This document shows, in pieces, positions 24,940-37,607 of a DNA stretch of 64,000 nt. Below the pieces are notes generated by a model. That model saw only the letters and a program-made list of their open reading frames with translations, made no database searches and was not told the origin of the DNA. Where the stretch lies: positions 29,600,882-29,664,881 of the forward strand of contig JAAONU010000006.1 in the NCBI GenBank assembly GCA_012932295.1, given 5' to 3'. A program made the translations under genes and the position numbers. Position 1 is the stretch's first letter. Every line of letters begins with the position of its first letter. The stretch is from Cyclina sinensis. Lineage: Eukaryota > Mollusca > Bivalvia > Venerida > Veneridae.

Positions 24940-25230
24940 CTCAAAGCAAAAACGATTTTTTTTTGACTAACCAGAAACAAGAACAATAACAAATGGTTTA
25001 AAGTTGCTACTTCTTATGAATATAAATGATTATCATAATAAAAACCTAAGAAGACAAAAAGAAAGATAGAATTTAGAATTTAGTCTTTTAGAATTTGAAA
25101 TTATCTCCCTTCTCATTTTGAGAGTGTTATGATCATGTGACTCCACATTATATGAATCTGAAAATAGAAGAATATTCTGTTATAACAAAACATTGATTAA
25201 TAAATGAATCAAGTTGGACATTATTCAAGA
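24940..25230. other. AT-rich, nothing recognised
   Basis: No supported frame or repeat in this stretch. Confidence 0.45.
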
Positions 25231-25234
25231 AAGC

Positions 25235-25490
25235 ATAAAGCCAACTCATTGTCTGTACAGACCAATATCAGGGACCTCAAGAGTTGGAAACCCCATGAAT
25301 GAAAGGTAGTTTTTTACTGGAAGCCACATGAAACAAACCCCTCCACCGAGTGGACTGAAGTCCATGCCACACAAACATCAATGTGAACACTTCCATGCAT
25401 CTGACCATACCCAGGAAATGTTTTATCACCTATGGGTTGGAATTATTACAAAACTTGCAGATATCTGCACATGTGCAATTTTCCACCTAT
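25235..25490 (+). repeat. Dispersed repeat, copy 1
   Basis: Shares with the minus strand of 44890-45180 an ordered set of phrases: CATGAATGAAAGGTAGTTTT / CATGTTTGAAAGGTAGTTTT, ACATGAAACAA, CGAGTGGACTGAAGTCCATG / CGAATGGACTGAAGTTCATG, then a shared CATC-AGTGTGAWCACTT phrase and GCACATGTGCAATTTTC / GCACATGCGCAATTTTC. The two copies are in opposite orientation. Both contain a similar open frame (MKQ...GLK.M...HQC.HF.AS), which reflects shared ancestry, but stops and length differences argue against a living gene. A third fragment may start near 24660. Confidence 0.7.
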
Positions 25491-26955
25491 CAGTGTTTTG
25501 TCCCACTTAAGTGTGGAAAAACACGTAAATAGAAGTACTTTTCTGGAATACAACTTCTCTTCATTCAATACATAAACCACCAATTCTTTAATTACTTTAT
25601 CAAGTCTTGTTTTTACATATTGATATATCAATAGTAAACGTTGCAAGCTATCCTCTGAATAGCTAGGCCTCTACCCGTCTATTTAGGAAAAAAGGCTCCT
25701 GGCAAATTTGGGAATTACCTGTCTTAAAATTTGTCAAATTGGGGAAAAAAACTTAAATTGAAATTTGCCACAATTTAAAACAATTTACCAGATATATACA
25801 CAGACAAGACCACATAATCACTTTTATTTACTTTCTAACATTTAAAGTATGTTTTCAGAGTGGCAGAATTTGAAGACTGATGAATCTATTACATATACAT
25901 ATATTTGTCAACATAGTGTTGTTTATTCAATCTTGCAACATGCCTTCAGAATTTTCTAGGAAAGAAATATTACAAGCTTTGTGTGCAATCATGAAATCAT
26001 TGAAATTAATTATTATATACAGTCAAATATGATAAAGATATAAGCATTGTTTAAACTACAGACCAAAGAAAAATGCTACCAAAAATTCAGACAAGGTTAA
26101 GTTCAGAGTTTTATTATCATTAGTTTTTGACCCGTCCTAGTCGGTTACTTCTGGTTTGAACTTCCATTTGATATCAACGCACTGCTAGCAAAAATCTTTA
26201 AAATCAATCCAATCAGGATTTGAGTCGTATCTGCGCCAGTGTTACTAAACTGTATAAGATGGTTTATGAAAAAGAGTAACGCTAAGTCTTCGGATTAATG
26301 ACAGTTTGTTACGAATAACTCCTTTGTCGTACAGATTTGGAAAATGAAACCATTTTGTTCAACCAACAGATAAAATTCAGACTTTGTTCGTTCACTTTGG
26401 GAAATTCAGTCAGAGAAACGAGAACACCCTAAGCGCAGCCGATTTGCCTTTCCTGATAAACAGATAAAGGGATAATATTTTCTCGGTGTGTTTAAGGAAG
26501 GAATTGGAGACCTTGTTAAATTTCATCAAATAGTCAGTACAAACCAGTGCAAGTTACAGCTTTAAAAAGTCTTCATGATATTCCATTAATCCTGTAGAGT
26601 ACAGTTATGTGGAATAGTAGCTACCAGGTACTCTTTGAAGTCGAGCGTAACCGATTACACCCATTAAGTTAATAAATAAATGATCCTTACAATGTATTCA
26701 ACATCAACTAGCTTATATTAAATTATATTTGTTGTTTATAATACTACTGACATAATATATTTCATGAGAAAAACTAATCTGCCTTATGAAAGATACCAGT
26801 TTAGTGCTATAAAACAGAATCAGAAACACTGTTGAACAGTACGAGTTGAGACTGAGGCAAACAGCTGCGACTGGAAAATTTGACAAGACAGACAAACAAA
26901 TCCTTAATCAGGTGGATAAAAAGTGTTCAAATTAAGAGCCAATTAGTTAAAAAAT
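25491..26955. other. No gene recognised
   Basis: AT-rich, unremarkable. Short frames at 25646-25446 and 26895-26713 (minus) lack any family motif. Confidence 0.45.
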
Positions 26956-27810
26956 GTGGAAAGACCTGCAGCTGGAGGAATAATAAATAATAAATGCATA
27001 AATGTTTTGACCATGGAGTTTGTGCAAACACAATCGAAAACAATGGACAGAAGTCTAAAGATGGGGACTTCATCTGTTGAGAGTACGTTAAAGTTAGGAA
27101 TGGAGCAAGACCCCCAAACTACATGCTTCACAAGAGAAAATCACAATATGCATATTGATGAAACTGAAAGAAAAGCAGGTTGTTGTAGGTGCAGTGGAGC
27201 TGGCCATACGAGCATGGATAAAAGTTACCATGCACTTGACAAAAGGTGTATTCAGTGTGGCTTTGTAGGACTTACTAGGAGATGTTGTAAAACTCTTGTA
27301 GAAAATATGTGGAAATCCAGGAAATGGGTAGAGAAATGTGCATAATAGTGAACATACTCATGTAAATACTGTTTAAAAGAAATGCAGCCGAAGTGTTTAG
27401 TAAAATTGATTTGACAATGACTTTCCTTCAGATTGAGCTAGGTCCATCACCAAGACACATTAGAACTTTTGTGATTCATACAGGCTTATATCAATTCAAA
27501 AACGTGAACTTAAGTGTCAGTGCCACTCTTAAAACATGATCAGAAAATTATTTCAAATGTATTTGCAGACTTTGAAGGGGTTGAAAATTTAGGGGATGAC
27601 TTGATTGTTCAAGTTTAAAAAAAAAAAATTACAAGACAATGAATGCTTGAAAATGTATTTCAAAGGTTAAGTGAAAAAAAACTGAATCATGCAAAATGAC
27701 AATTTGGAATGGACAGATTACATTTATTGGACATGAACTGTCAAAACTTGGCACTGAACCCACAAAGGAATGGGGAGAAACAGTTCAAAATGCTCTAAGT
27801 CTGATAATTG
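26956..27810 (+). pseudogene. Decayed Ty3/Gypsy-type retroelement (gag zinc-knuckle and RT remnants)
   Basis: The 129-codon frame at 26956-27345 ends in a degenerate double zinc knuckle: CCRCSGAGH keeps C-x2-C-x4-H but the last Cys is Lys, and CIQCGFVGL keeps the two Cys but has Leu for His. From about 27390 the same strand reads pieces of a reverse transcriptase: VFSKIDLTMTFLQIEL, TFVIHTGLYQFKN, GVENLGDDLIVQV (the catalytic Asp-Asp region) and FIGHELSKLGTEP (palm/thumb), in shifting frames with stops. The protease that normally lies between is missing. It is an old, inactive element and unrelated in sequence state to the young element at 35304-44297. Confidence 0.75.
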
Positions 27811-28570
27811 AAAAGAAACATGTATAACTTTATTTATGTTTGAATAAACTATAATTTTATATATTAAGTTTTTGTCAATTTTCTAGACATTTTTATCGAC
27901 AAACAATTTCAAATTCACAGCTTTCAATAAATTTGCATACAAAAGAATTATTCCTTCCAGTCATATAAACATTACAGTTATCTAGTGCAGGGCAAAAATA
28001 TGCCTGCAATGTCACTTTTATTTACAGTAACACTTAATAACATGCCACAAAGACAATCAAGCAGAAACAGATGAAAAATACTTTTTGTATGACATGCAAC
28101 GCAAATGTGTGTGTGCACAATTTCTTTAAGCCAAAAACTGAATTACGTATCAAAACTAACATGATAATGACACTTTACCAAAACAAATCTGTTTCCCAAT
28201 TTTTTCCTATGGACAAGAAAGTTTCATAAAAAAAACAGTTAAACAAGGACAATTTGGAAATATTCAATCAGTTCAAAAGGTATTGTCAAATACTGCAAGA
28301 CAGTGAACAAGAATTCTAAGATGCCACAGCATAAAAATAAAACACAGTTTTGTCCAACATATTAGATACCTGCTTCCTTCATTGTCCAACAAATTAAGCC
28401 ACATTTTTGTGTAAAGCTGCATTCAAGCAGAAAATTTCTCAGAAATGTGCTTAACACATTACATATGCTTAGGTCACTTTTCCTAACTCAGTCCTGTTTT
28501 GTTTTGTTTTGTTTTGTCTTTACAGATAAGGATACAATTTTAAGAAGATTTCTTTTGTGTTGTGACCCAA
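27811..28570. other. AT-rich, nothing recognised
   Basis: Includes a GTTTT pentanucleotide run near 28495-28520. No gene. Confidence 0.45.
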
Positions 28571-28576
28571 AAAGGA

Positions 28577-28712
28577 TTGATGCCCTAAAAAGAACAGCTG
28601 GAAGTCAATTTGCTGGAAAATGCGGTTGAATGATGTTGCCCTGAAAATGGCAGTTAAAAATTAATGCCCTGAAAAGGGCAGTTAAAAGTCGATGCCCCTA
28701 AAATGGCAGTGG
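28577..28712. repeat. Short tandem repeat, unit about 30-35 bp
   Basis: Four diverged copies of ATGCCCTGAAAAKGGCAGTT AAAARTY. Confidence 0.7.
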
Positions 28713-28743
28713 ATTATATTCAAATTGAAATTATCAGGTGCCA

Positions 28744-28960
28744 AGGATCTTGTCCACTATCTTCATAGCCAACAACAGATCTATCAAATGTTTAGTGCAG
28801 TTTAAATTGTGTGGTGTAAATGAACAGGATCTTGTCCACTATCTACACAGCCAACAACAGATCTATCAAATGTTTAGTGCAGTTTAAATTGTGTGGTGTA
28901 AATGAACAGGATCTTGTCCACTATCTACACAGCCAACAACAGATCTATCACATGTTTACC
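28744..28960. repeat. 82-bp tandem repeat, 2.6 copies
   Basis: Starts AGGATCTTGTCCACTATC at 28744, 28826 and 28908; the copies are nearly identical. The first half matches the diverged family at 3760-4440. Confidence 0.9.
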
Positions 28961-31655
28961 ACACCTTTAATCTTTAACAGTTTCACACTAAAATTGTAAT
29001 AAGGAAACAGAACCTTTTAGTTTTCACTATTTTCAATAAAAATATCCTTAAAAGTCCACAGATATTGTTTTCTAGCATCAAAGTAAAAAAAAGTAGATCT
29101 GTTTGACATTATTTAGAAAAGCTGCGTAATGTTCTTTGATTATGACTTTGCCAATCATATGTATGGCAAGCATCTGAAGTTAAACTTCTTTAACACTGTG
29201 AAATGTAGAACATCATCACTCTTGTTCACTGTCTTTACACAAGAACTGTAGATCCTTAACAAAAGTGATCTAAAGAAGAACTGCTTTCAAATTTATTTAA
29301 ATCATTTAAATTTATTGTATTACTAATAAAATTTAACATATTTCATTATCCATGTATATATTTTCTGGAAGTGTTTTTATCATTCCAATTTTGAACTGGC
29401 ACAAATATAACTTGTGTTTTACTCTAACATCCATGTGGCATACTCTAAATGATTCTGTTATTTGTGATTTACAATAATAATTGTATAACAAGCCATAATC
29501 ACATTGCTTACAGCCTTACATAATATTTGACTTTAACCATCTGAATTCTTACCCACTGCAATATCACTTAAATTATATCAATCAAATACAGTATGGTTTG
29601 CACTAAGAATTTTAATCCTACTCTGTGCTGAGTGTCATTTTTTTGACATTCGTCAATACTCAGTGCTGAAAACTTAATTTCAAAGACTTTTAAATGTCAC
29701 ATACACATATTATGTAAATTAGCCCAAGAGTGATTGCATTTTTGTGGAAACAAGGCTTGAGGAGTTAATCAAAGCAGACACAGAAGAGTTGAAAAACTGA
29801 CCTTTATGACACCACCATACTTGATCATGTTAAAGACTGTGAGTTAAAGTTTTAACTTCAAGGTGAAAACATCAGTCATCTTATATACTTGCAAGAACTA
29901 CTGTACTTGTACCCCCCCTAAAAAACAGACGGAGTATAGGAATGGTTTCCTCCATTTCTAAGTCAGAACATAAATCCAAGTAGTTTCGATGCACAGAATC
30001 ATTTTCTTGTCAGAATGTCATTTTCAGACAGAGTATATAGGTAAAGCTGTTTTCTAAAGGCACTGTCAAAAAATTCCTCAACCAAGGTCTCTCGGATAAA
30101 GGTAAAAGATACGTTTGCCATGTTTTGTATTTTTTTAGTCTAGACCATAACTTTTTCAAGCATGGCCAAATAGCATGATGAATTGATACAAAGAATGAGG
30201 AGCATCTTTCACTACTAATGATACTTTTTTCTCATCATTTCTGACACTGTTCATTAACTGTTATCATGTATAAGCTTTTACAGATAGTTAATATAAATTT
30301 TCTCATTCTTGTTTGCTGAGCGGTTAATTTTAATGAAGTATAAAAACCTGTGGACAAACTCATAAGAATTTGAAATAAGCTGTACGTGTGAAATCTTATG
30401 AAAAAATTACTCAATATTTGGCCAAAAGAGAACTGCTAAACAGAATTCAAACATTTTGTGCCATAACTCAAATAGGACTCTGAGAGGGTCAACTATATAC
30501 ACTACTCCATCAAGTGTATATGAACAACAACCTGCATCTACACGGGATTTTAGAGAACAAAGTAAAATAAAGATGTCAATAGTAACTGTTGACAATGAAA
30601 ATTGGGTATGTGTTACTGAAAAAAGGACTGAATAGTTACTGTCTTCTCAAAAACAAACAAATCCACAATTGTTCAGTTTTATTTTGCCAGGAATATTGAG
30701 CAGCTTAGGTGCATGGGACTGGACATAAGCAAAAAGGTGGGAACTGGATCTAACTTAAAACAAGGTTATGACACGGGAAACTGTTGAAAAGGTTATTCTT
30801 GAAGTCAGAGTTCAACGTGCTGCCCACCAGTCAGTCTTGGCAACATCTCAGGCAGTCAGAATTGTGCCAGAAATAAGAACAATATTAAGTATATTCAAGT
30901 ACGTTCACACTTCAGCACCAAGTTCTAATCATCTTGATGTTATCTAGAACTTCCTTAATACACTAGAAATAAATTTGGTGGAAGTTCATCAAATGAGATT
31001 GTTTACTATGCTGTGTATATCATTAACAATATTTAATCTGCAATGTGCATGGCATTGGAAAAAGAGACTTCACTGCTAGAGATTGTTCAAAAGAGTGTTT
31101 TAGTTCAAGTTCCATAACTCACTTGATGATAATCTCTCCTTCAGTTGTCTTTCAAAGAAATTTCAAGGAAAATGGTGGAAGTCAATGTTGTAAAATCTTT
31201 GACTGCTAGGATTTGTGACATTTTGAAAGGACTGTCAGAAGTAAATGGGTATTTTGTGGATAAACCAAGTCAGTTTGTGGTACATGAAGTGACACTGTTG
31301 CATACAGCAGACCACTTTCAGAGTGTCTGAATATAAATAAGGCAATCAATGAATATTTTGATGTTGATCGAAAGTTCAAGTGAGTATAATGACCATGAAG
31401 ATAATGATGAAACTATTGGACAGTCACCAGATTTATAATACTTAACACAAACACAGAGCACAGAAAATTATAAAATTCACGCTGCCTCTCAGAAATTAAA
31501 TGGATTGTAAATTGCATAAATTAGCATCTGACCTCAAAGACAGACTTTTCGGAGAGTGAAATTCTTTGAAACATGAAGTTTTCATCTAGGAACACATACT
31601 TTTCATTGATTCTGTTTCCAAATACATTTGATAGACATAATTTACTGAGCCAATC
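28961..31655. other. No gene recognised
   Basis: AT-rich sequence. A 61-codon plus frame at 31145-31330 looks protein-like in composition but has no family motif, start context or splice support. No RNA gene seen. Confidence 0.4.
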
Positions 31656-31659
31656 ACTT

Positions 31660-31922
31660 TGTGGCCAAACAGACAAGGTATGATCGAGCCAGACAGACAG
31701 GATATGATCTAACCAGACAGACAGGATATGATCAAGCCAGAAGGACAGGATATGATCGAACCAGACAGACAGGATATGGTCTAGCCAGTCAGACAGGACA
31801 TGACTGAGCCAGTCAGACAGGATATACTTTATCCAGACAGAATGAATATGATCAAACCAGACAGACATTCTGTGATCGAGCCAGATAGACAAATATTATT
31901 GAGCCAGACAGACTGGATATGA
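31660..31922. repeat. 24-bp tandem repeat, about ten copies
   Basis: Unit like GATATGATCRAGCCAGACAG ACAG. Because 24 is a multiple of three the minus strand reads an open frame of WLDHILSV repeats, which is a by-product. Confidence 0.9.
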
Positions 31923-32879
31923 GATCTTAGTTTCAGAAATACAACACCTTGAAGAGGGAAGTTTCAGCAATGCAAATACTGAGAGGTTCTAGTGTACCCA
32001 AGATTAAGGTGTAACTAATATGACTAAGTTACTGACCGCACTGTAGTTCTTTCAGAGACTACTACTGTATGTTCAGGTTTACAGAACCCAAAAAACATCA
32101 CGTCAAAACTATGAACAGCAATATTACATCTTATTGCAAATTTCAGAATAAATCGGATCCAAAATATGAAAGAAGGAATTCACCAAAGCAATTAAATAAG
32201 CAGAAGTCACTAAGCTTGAAAGCTTTCTTTGTCTAAAGTAAAGACTAAATTTCTCTAGCAACCTCAGACATGAAAAGTGACAAAGAAGTTATACAACTAT
32301 TCTGTATAAAAAAGTAGTATATATTGTAAAACCTCACAAACATAAATATGTTTGATTATGTCAGGACTTAAGTGTATCTTTACTTACCTATATGCATTTA
32401 CATGTTTAAAACAACAGAAAATGTGTACGATCATCAGTCTATGCCCATGAAAAAAGCATGTAAAGAGGCTGAATAAAACTGTCTCCCAGAGAGGTCAAAT
32501 CTTGTAAGAGAGAAAACTGGCCGGCTTTAAAATTTCAGAAAGATGTAACTAGTTTCCAGGAAACATTTTCAAAGCTTGGTCATGATTACCCAACTAGAAG
32601 TTGGAACTTCTTCAAGGATGAGAAACAAACATACAGCCATACATCTACCACATGCAAAACGAAGGGTGACCTTCCCAAATTTCTCATACCATAAAAAAAA
32701 AAAACAAGATTTCTGCTGAGATGTGGAAATATGTGACCTGAGGACAAGTTCAAAATGTTTATTGTTTCTTGATACCTTAAGCAGTGCAAAAGATATGGAG
32801 CAGACGAGATATTTAAAGATTGTTCCTGTATGACATGGCCTCTGTGTCCTTGACCATGTACTGAGTTTGCCAAAACATA
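31923..32879. other. No gene recognised
   Basis: AT-rich sequence with chance frames only. Confidence 0.45.
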
Positions 32880-33890
32880 TGTGCCCTGTAAATCGCCTCA
32901 GTGTATTAAAATTTTCCTACAAATAGTTTCAATTTCCTTCCAGCTGTTGAAGTGATTTAGAGCGGACACAAAATTTCAAACACTTTTAATTTCCTTCAAG
33001 AGATAGAGCACAGAACATGTGGACTGTAAATGTGACCTTGACCTTGATCTTAGCCAGCTAAAACCTGCTCTCTGCACATCATCTAATGGTTACATTCCTG
33101 CCAAACAGTTTCAGTTTTCTTCAAGCAGTTCAACAGATACAGCTGGGACACACAAAATATTCACACAATACAACAATATAACAAGCTGCCTCTAAGTGCA
33201 TCCCTGACCTTAATCCCAGAAAGCTGAAGCCTGTACTCTTTACACCATTATGGTAAGCAATTCTGCCAATCTGTTTCAATTTTCTTCAACAATGATCCAG
33301 TAGGCATGATTTTATCAAAATTTGAATGCTCTAGACCTTGTGGTTAAACTTTGATCTTTTACCCCGATATAAAACATTAACCCCTGAGGCAGGTCCAATA
33401 CTGATCCCAGGAGGTATAATAGGTATTAGGGAACTTTACACAATTTAATATGCAAAACGCGATAGGTCTAGGCACTGTGGTTTCAGACAATAACCTTTCC
33501 TGTGCATTTTCCTATGTATCTTTATGTAAAATATGTGACCCATCCTCCCTGTTGGAACTAGTTAACCATTAATATCCTCAGATACATTACTTATGTAATT
33601 GTTGTCAAGATCCACCAGACAGTCCAACATGTTAAAAATATGAAAGCTGTAGGCCCAGTAGTTTCAGACAAGAAGACTTCATTAGATTCTTGAAAGTATC
33701 TTTTTGCAAAACAAGTCACTACCCCTACCCCACTGGGTGGGACCAGTAATGACTAGATGATAAAGGCATGATTTGAGCATTTAATCTTTGTAAAGTTCAC
33801 CAAACAAATTGCAACATACAAAATTAATCCACTCTGGTCTATATGGTTTCAGACACTTAAGATGATTGATTTTTTTCAGAAATATATTTA
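32880..33890. repeat. Diverged repeats of about 170-220 bp
   Basis: Two related degenerate series. At 32880-33320 phrases such as CTGACCTTGACCTTGATCTT-like text, AGCTRAARCCTG, and GTTTCARTTTYCTTCAA recur about every 180 bp. At 33340-33890 TGTGGTTTCAGACAA-like and CCCACTGG/GGAACCAGT-like pieces recur about every 200 bp. No coding signal. Confidence 0.5.
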
Positions 33891-33989
33891 TTCTTACTTC
33901 ACTGGTAAAATGAAAAATAACAGAAACACAAGAACTGTCACTATAAGATGACAATGCCCCCGAAAGTGGTGCTTTGACCTCTGACCTGA

Positions 33990-34375
33990 GAAGCAGTCAT
34001 TCAGGGTTCAAGGTCAAATAAATATAGGTCAGTGGGAAGGTCTTATCAAAAGGGGGTTGTGTCCAAGTATGAAGTAATTCAACTTAGTAGTAAGGAAGTT
34101 ATGGTCAATGTTAAAGTTTTTGAACAACTGGATCTTCAAGGTGAAGGTCATTCAGGGTCAAGTTCAAGCAAATAAGGTCAGTAGGAAGGTCTTGTCCAAA
34201 GGGGTGTTGTGTTTAAGTATGAAGTATATCCACTTACTAATTTGGAAGTTATGGCCAAATATTAGTTTTTGGACAATTGGATATTCAGGGATCAAGGTCA
34301 AATAATTAAAGGTCAGTGGGAAAGCCTTGTCCAGTGTGTGTTGTGTCCAAGTATGAAGTAAATCCACTTCCTAAT
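33990..34375. repeat. Third TCAAGGTCA-type repeat field
   Basis: About three units of roughly 115-125 bp with TTCAAGGTCAAATAA, GGTCAGTGGGAAGGTCTTGT, CCAAAGGGGTGTTGTG and AAGTATGAAGTAAATCCACT. Related to 9960-10240. Confidence 0.75.
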
Positions 34376-35299
34376 AACATTCAGCAGATTACATGAGTAC
34401 ACACAATTATCTATTTTTTAAATTGTTGAATATAGGGCATTTTATTTAAGATACGTGCACTAAAATGGAATTCTGACTAATCAAATACTGAAATTTCGAA
34501 ACTCATGGTAAATTTATTTGACAAGAGTCAAACCCATAACCTTCAACTGAAAAGTGCCAGCAATAGAGTTTTCTAAATGTTGTTATGAATTTGCGTTTTA
34601 GTACCAGAGATCGTTAACTTAATGGTTATTGATGGAGTCCAAGGTAAGATACACTATGCCTTGGTGGGACTATAGGATAATCTTTGCCTTGGTGGGACTT
34701 ATTCGAATCCTGGATGAGGTGGTCAGACTCCCTTCACTCAATGATGAAATTCTTTTTTTTTAAGATACAGTCATTCTTTAAAAACATTCATATACTGTTA
34801 GTGTGCAATATACCTGTAGTTTTACTATTGTCATCTATTTCATAAATTTATAAGATACTGTATAATGTGACTTTGGTATAATCAATAAATCTTACAAATT
34901 TGAAAGACATTTTAATGTATTGATGTATGAATCTTAAATGCCCACGGTATAATTGACGTCAAACCACAGGTGCTATGACATGCCTTTGGGCTTTAATAAG
35001 TGATACTTGGAATTAAAAACCCCATAAACTCTGACATTTTGCACAATTCTTGTACCATAACCTAAAATCAGTACAGACGTTGAATGTTTTACGTGCAAAT
35101 CAGCAAGTAATGACATATGCAGATGAAAATGTGTTCAACATAAAAAGAATATTCAGCTGTACCACTGAAATCTCATGTCAATATTGTACCAGACAACATA
35201 AACAATACCAGTTATCATTTCTCTATATCCGGTGTCAGACTGAGTAGATTCATGTCTGAAAAAATAGAGTAATGAAAAATGTGTCCCATCTCGTTAATG
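34376..35299. other. No gene recognised
   Basis: Around 34600-34760 a short internal duplication (GCCTTGGTGGGACT twice) and a B-box-like TTCGAATCC occur, but no A box is convincing. The rest is AT-rich. Confidence 0.4.
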
Positions 35300-35303
35300 T
35301 ATC
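35300..35303. repeat. Left 4-bp TSD of the Gypsy element
   Basis: TATC immediately before the LTR; TATC follows the other LTR at 44298-44301. Confidence 0.7.
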
Positions 35304-36406
35304 TGTCACACGGGGCCTCTCTCCGTGTACTCAGCACCAGGCCAACGTCAGGGGGAGAGCGGGGCCAGTAGTTAACGAAGGCCACCTTCCTCACAGGGGA
35401 CACCGGGTTTTGTAGTGGGGAATGAACATTAGCTCTGGGTAGAGCCCTGTGAGCGTTGCAGCAGCTCCCCTTCGTTGTAGTTTCTTAAGACCCAGTCTGT
35501 GACAGTTTATTACGTTTAGCCCTTTGACGGCACAAGGCTAAGTCCCAAATCAAAATCCAAACACAGTGTTCTGGTTTTCTATCTTTACTTTTACTTCTTC
35601 TGATTGTAAATAACAAATTTAAAAAGATATTAACATTTAACAGTTCAAGAGTTCCATTTGTAACAGTTTACTTTAGTAAGTCCACAGATGTTAAATAGTT
35701 TGCTGAATGACAACAAGAACACTAAATTAATACTCTTAATATGTGGCTGACTTAAATACGTCACGAATTATGCCCTCAGAATATATTTTAGTTGTTTAGT
35801 CCTTGGAGTCCAACCTCCTTCCTCTTCTACTGAATACCCCTCTCTCTCTGTCTATATCCAAATCTTACATTAAATTCAAATTATAAGAAATGGAGGGACT
35901 GCCCCCTTAATCCCTATACAACCAATTAAAAACCTTAAGACATAAAATATCATTTTGACACACAATTCAAAATTAAGTAAAATCTCAAAAATGTCTTAAT
36001 TCCAATGTAGAGAATGGTTTAATTGCCTATACAATAAACATGCCAAAGTATTGAGATAAATGAGATATTAATGGCTTCAGGATTATGAAATTTCTAGAAT
36101 AGCACAAGGTGACATTTTCACAACAATATTACATGATAAAGACCTAATCATCACCTTATCTGCATAAGTCTTTTCTATATTCCTTAAGTAAAGGAAGTTT
36201 TAACTTTAAGCAGACTAAGAATCACAAACTATGAAAACACTGAAATCACATAAAGCTTTTACAATTATAATCATTGTAATATTATAAGTTTTAATTCATT
36301 TATACTGCTAAATGCTAAAATCAAAATTCAAGCAAATATACATGTATGTAATTGAATTTAAAAAAAATCAGTTTAAAGAATTCGACCCTAAATTTTCCCT
36401 ATTACA
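35304..36406 (-). repeat. 3' LTR of the Gypsy element
   Basis: 1,103 bp. On the element strand it starts TGTAATAGGG and ends CCGTGTGACA, so it has the usual TG...CA ends with a TGT/ACA inverted terminus. Appears identical to the other LTR. Confidence 0.93.
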
Positions 36407-36422
36407 TATTCTCCCTTCTTTA
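36407..36422 (-). other. Polypurine tract
   Basis: On the minus strand AAAGAAGGGAGAATA lies directly before the 3' LTR start TGTAATAG, the expected position for plus-strand priming. Confidence 0.75.
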
Positions 36423-37607
36423 AATATGTTTGTCCTCAAACATACAATTAAATTCATTTTTTCTATATAATATTTACATTTTACATATTTTGTACATTTA
36501 TATACAAATTGGATATCCTTTACATACACAAAAATAATCATCATAATTCATGTTATATATCTGCATCATATGTTCTAAATTAGCATTATCATCATCATCA
36601 ATATTATCATCATAATCATCTTTATCCTCATCATCAATTTTAACAACAGTTCTCTTTTCTCATCTCCTTCTGTTTCATATTATGTCATCATTTCACCGTA
36701 TGTTTCAATATTAGTTTTATATCATTATTATATCACAATATCTCACATGTACACTATATTTTCATTATCATAAACTGTTCAACATCCTCACATGTCTTCA
36801 TATTCTGCATCATCATCTGTATTTCGAGTTGCCCATTATCACCAATGCTTCACTCACTATATTCTGTATGTTATTTCACACAACACATTTTATTTGTTTC
36901 ACTTCAGTTTCGTCCACCTTTTTTTTTTTTCATTGCTACAGGTTTCATATTTTAATCAACTGCTGCACTAACTGCTTTGCCCACACACAAATTTTTATCA
37001 ATTTTTCCCATATTAAACATTTTATTTGTCTTTTTGACCTTCATATCAGTCTCATTGCCTATTATTTCCCTTTTCAAAGTACAATCTTCAACATATCTGC
37101 TTCTATCTATACTAGCTATATGTGATCATTCAAACCAACTTACATGTTTCTGAAAGTTTACAAATTGCATCAAAACAATTGTACCTAAGACAGAATAAGG
37201 TGGTTTTGTGTTTAAAAAAAAATGTCAAAAATAAATGCAGAAAAAAAATAAACAAATCCCTTATTCGAGAAAAACAAATCAATTCCTTTTTTGAATGTAA
37301 CTCTTTTTCATACCAATGTCAGATACAATAAAGGCTTGTAAAAATAAGATCTGCGCGCATATGATCATATTTAAACTGGCTATTATCATATCAAAGATCG
37401 GTCCTCCATGTATGATAAAAATAACAGTTTTTTTTGTTGTTGTTGTTTTTTTGTTTGTTTTTTTGAAATAACAAAAATCTAAGGTCCAAGAATTGTTTTC
37501 TTTGTTTTTTGTTTGTTTTTTGTTTTTTTACTACTTTTACAAGAACTAGAATTAAAAGTTTTAAAAACAAACATATAAATTTCTGAAACTTTGTGCAAAA
37601 ATATTTT
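36423..37607. other. Noncoding 3' region of the Gypsy element
   Basis: Very AT-rich. Holds an ATC/ATT microsatellite near 36575-36640 and T/GTT tracts near 37420-37540. No env-like frame of any length. Confidence 0.6.

Noticed and set aside
31145..31330. 61-codon frame with protein-like composition
   Set aside because: No family motif, ATG, splice sites or neighbouring exon; left as unannotated.
31521..31892. 123-codon minus frame with WLDHILSV repeats
   Set aside because: Caused by a 24-bp tandem repeat, a multiple of three.
34600..34760. tRNA-like or SINE-like segment
   Set aside because: Only a B-box-like TTCGAATCC and a short duplication; no matching A box, tail or TSD.
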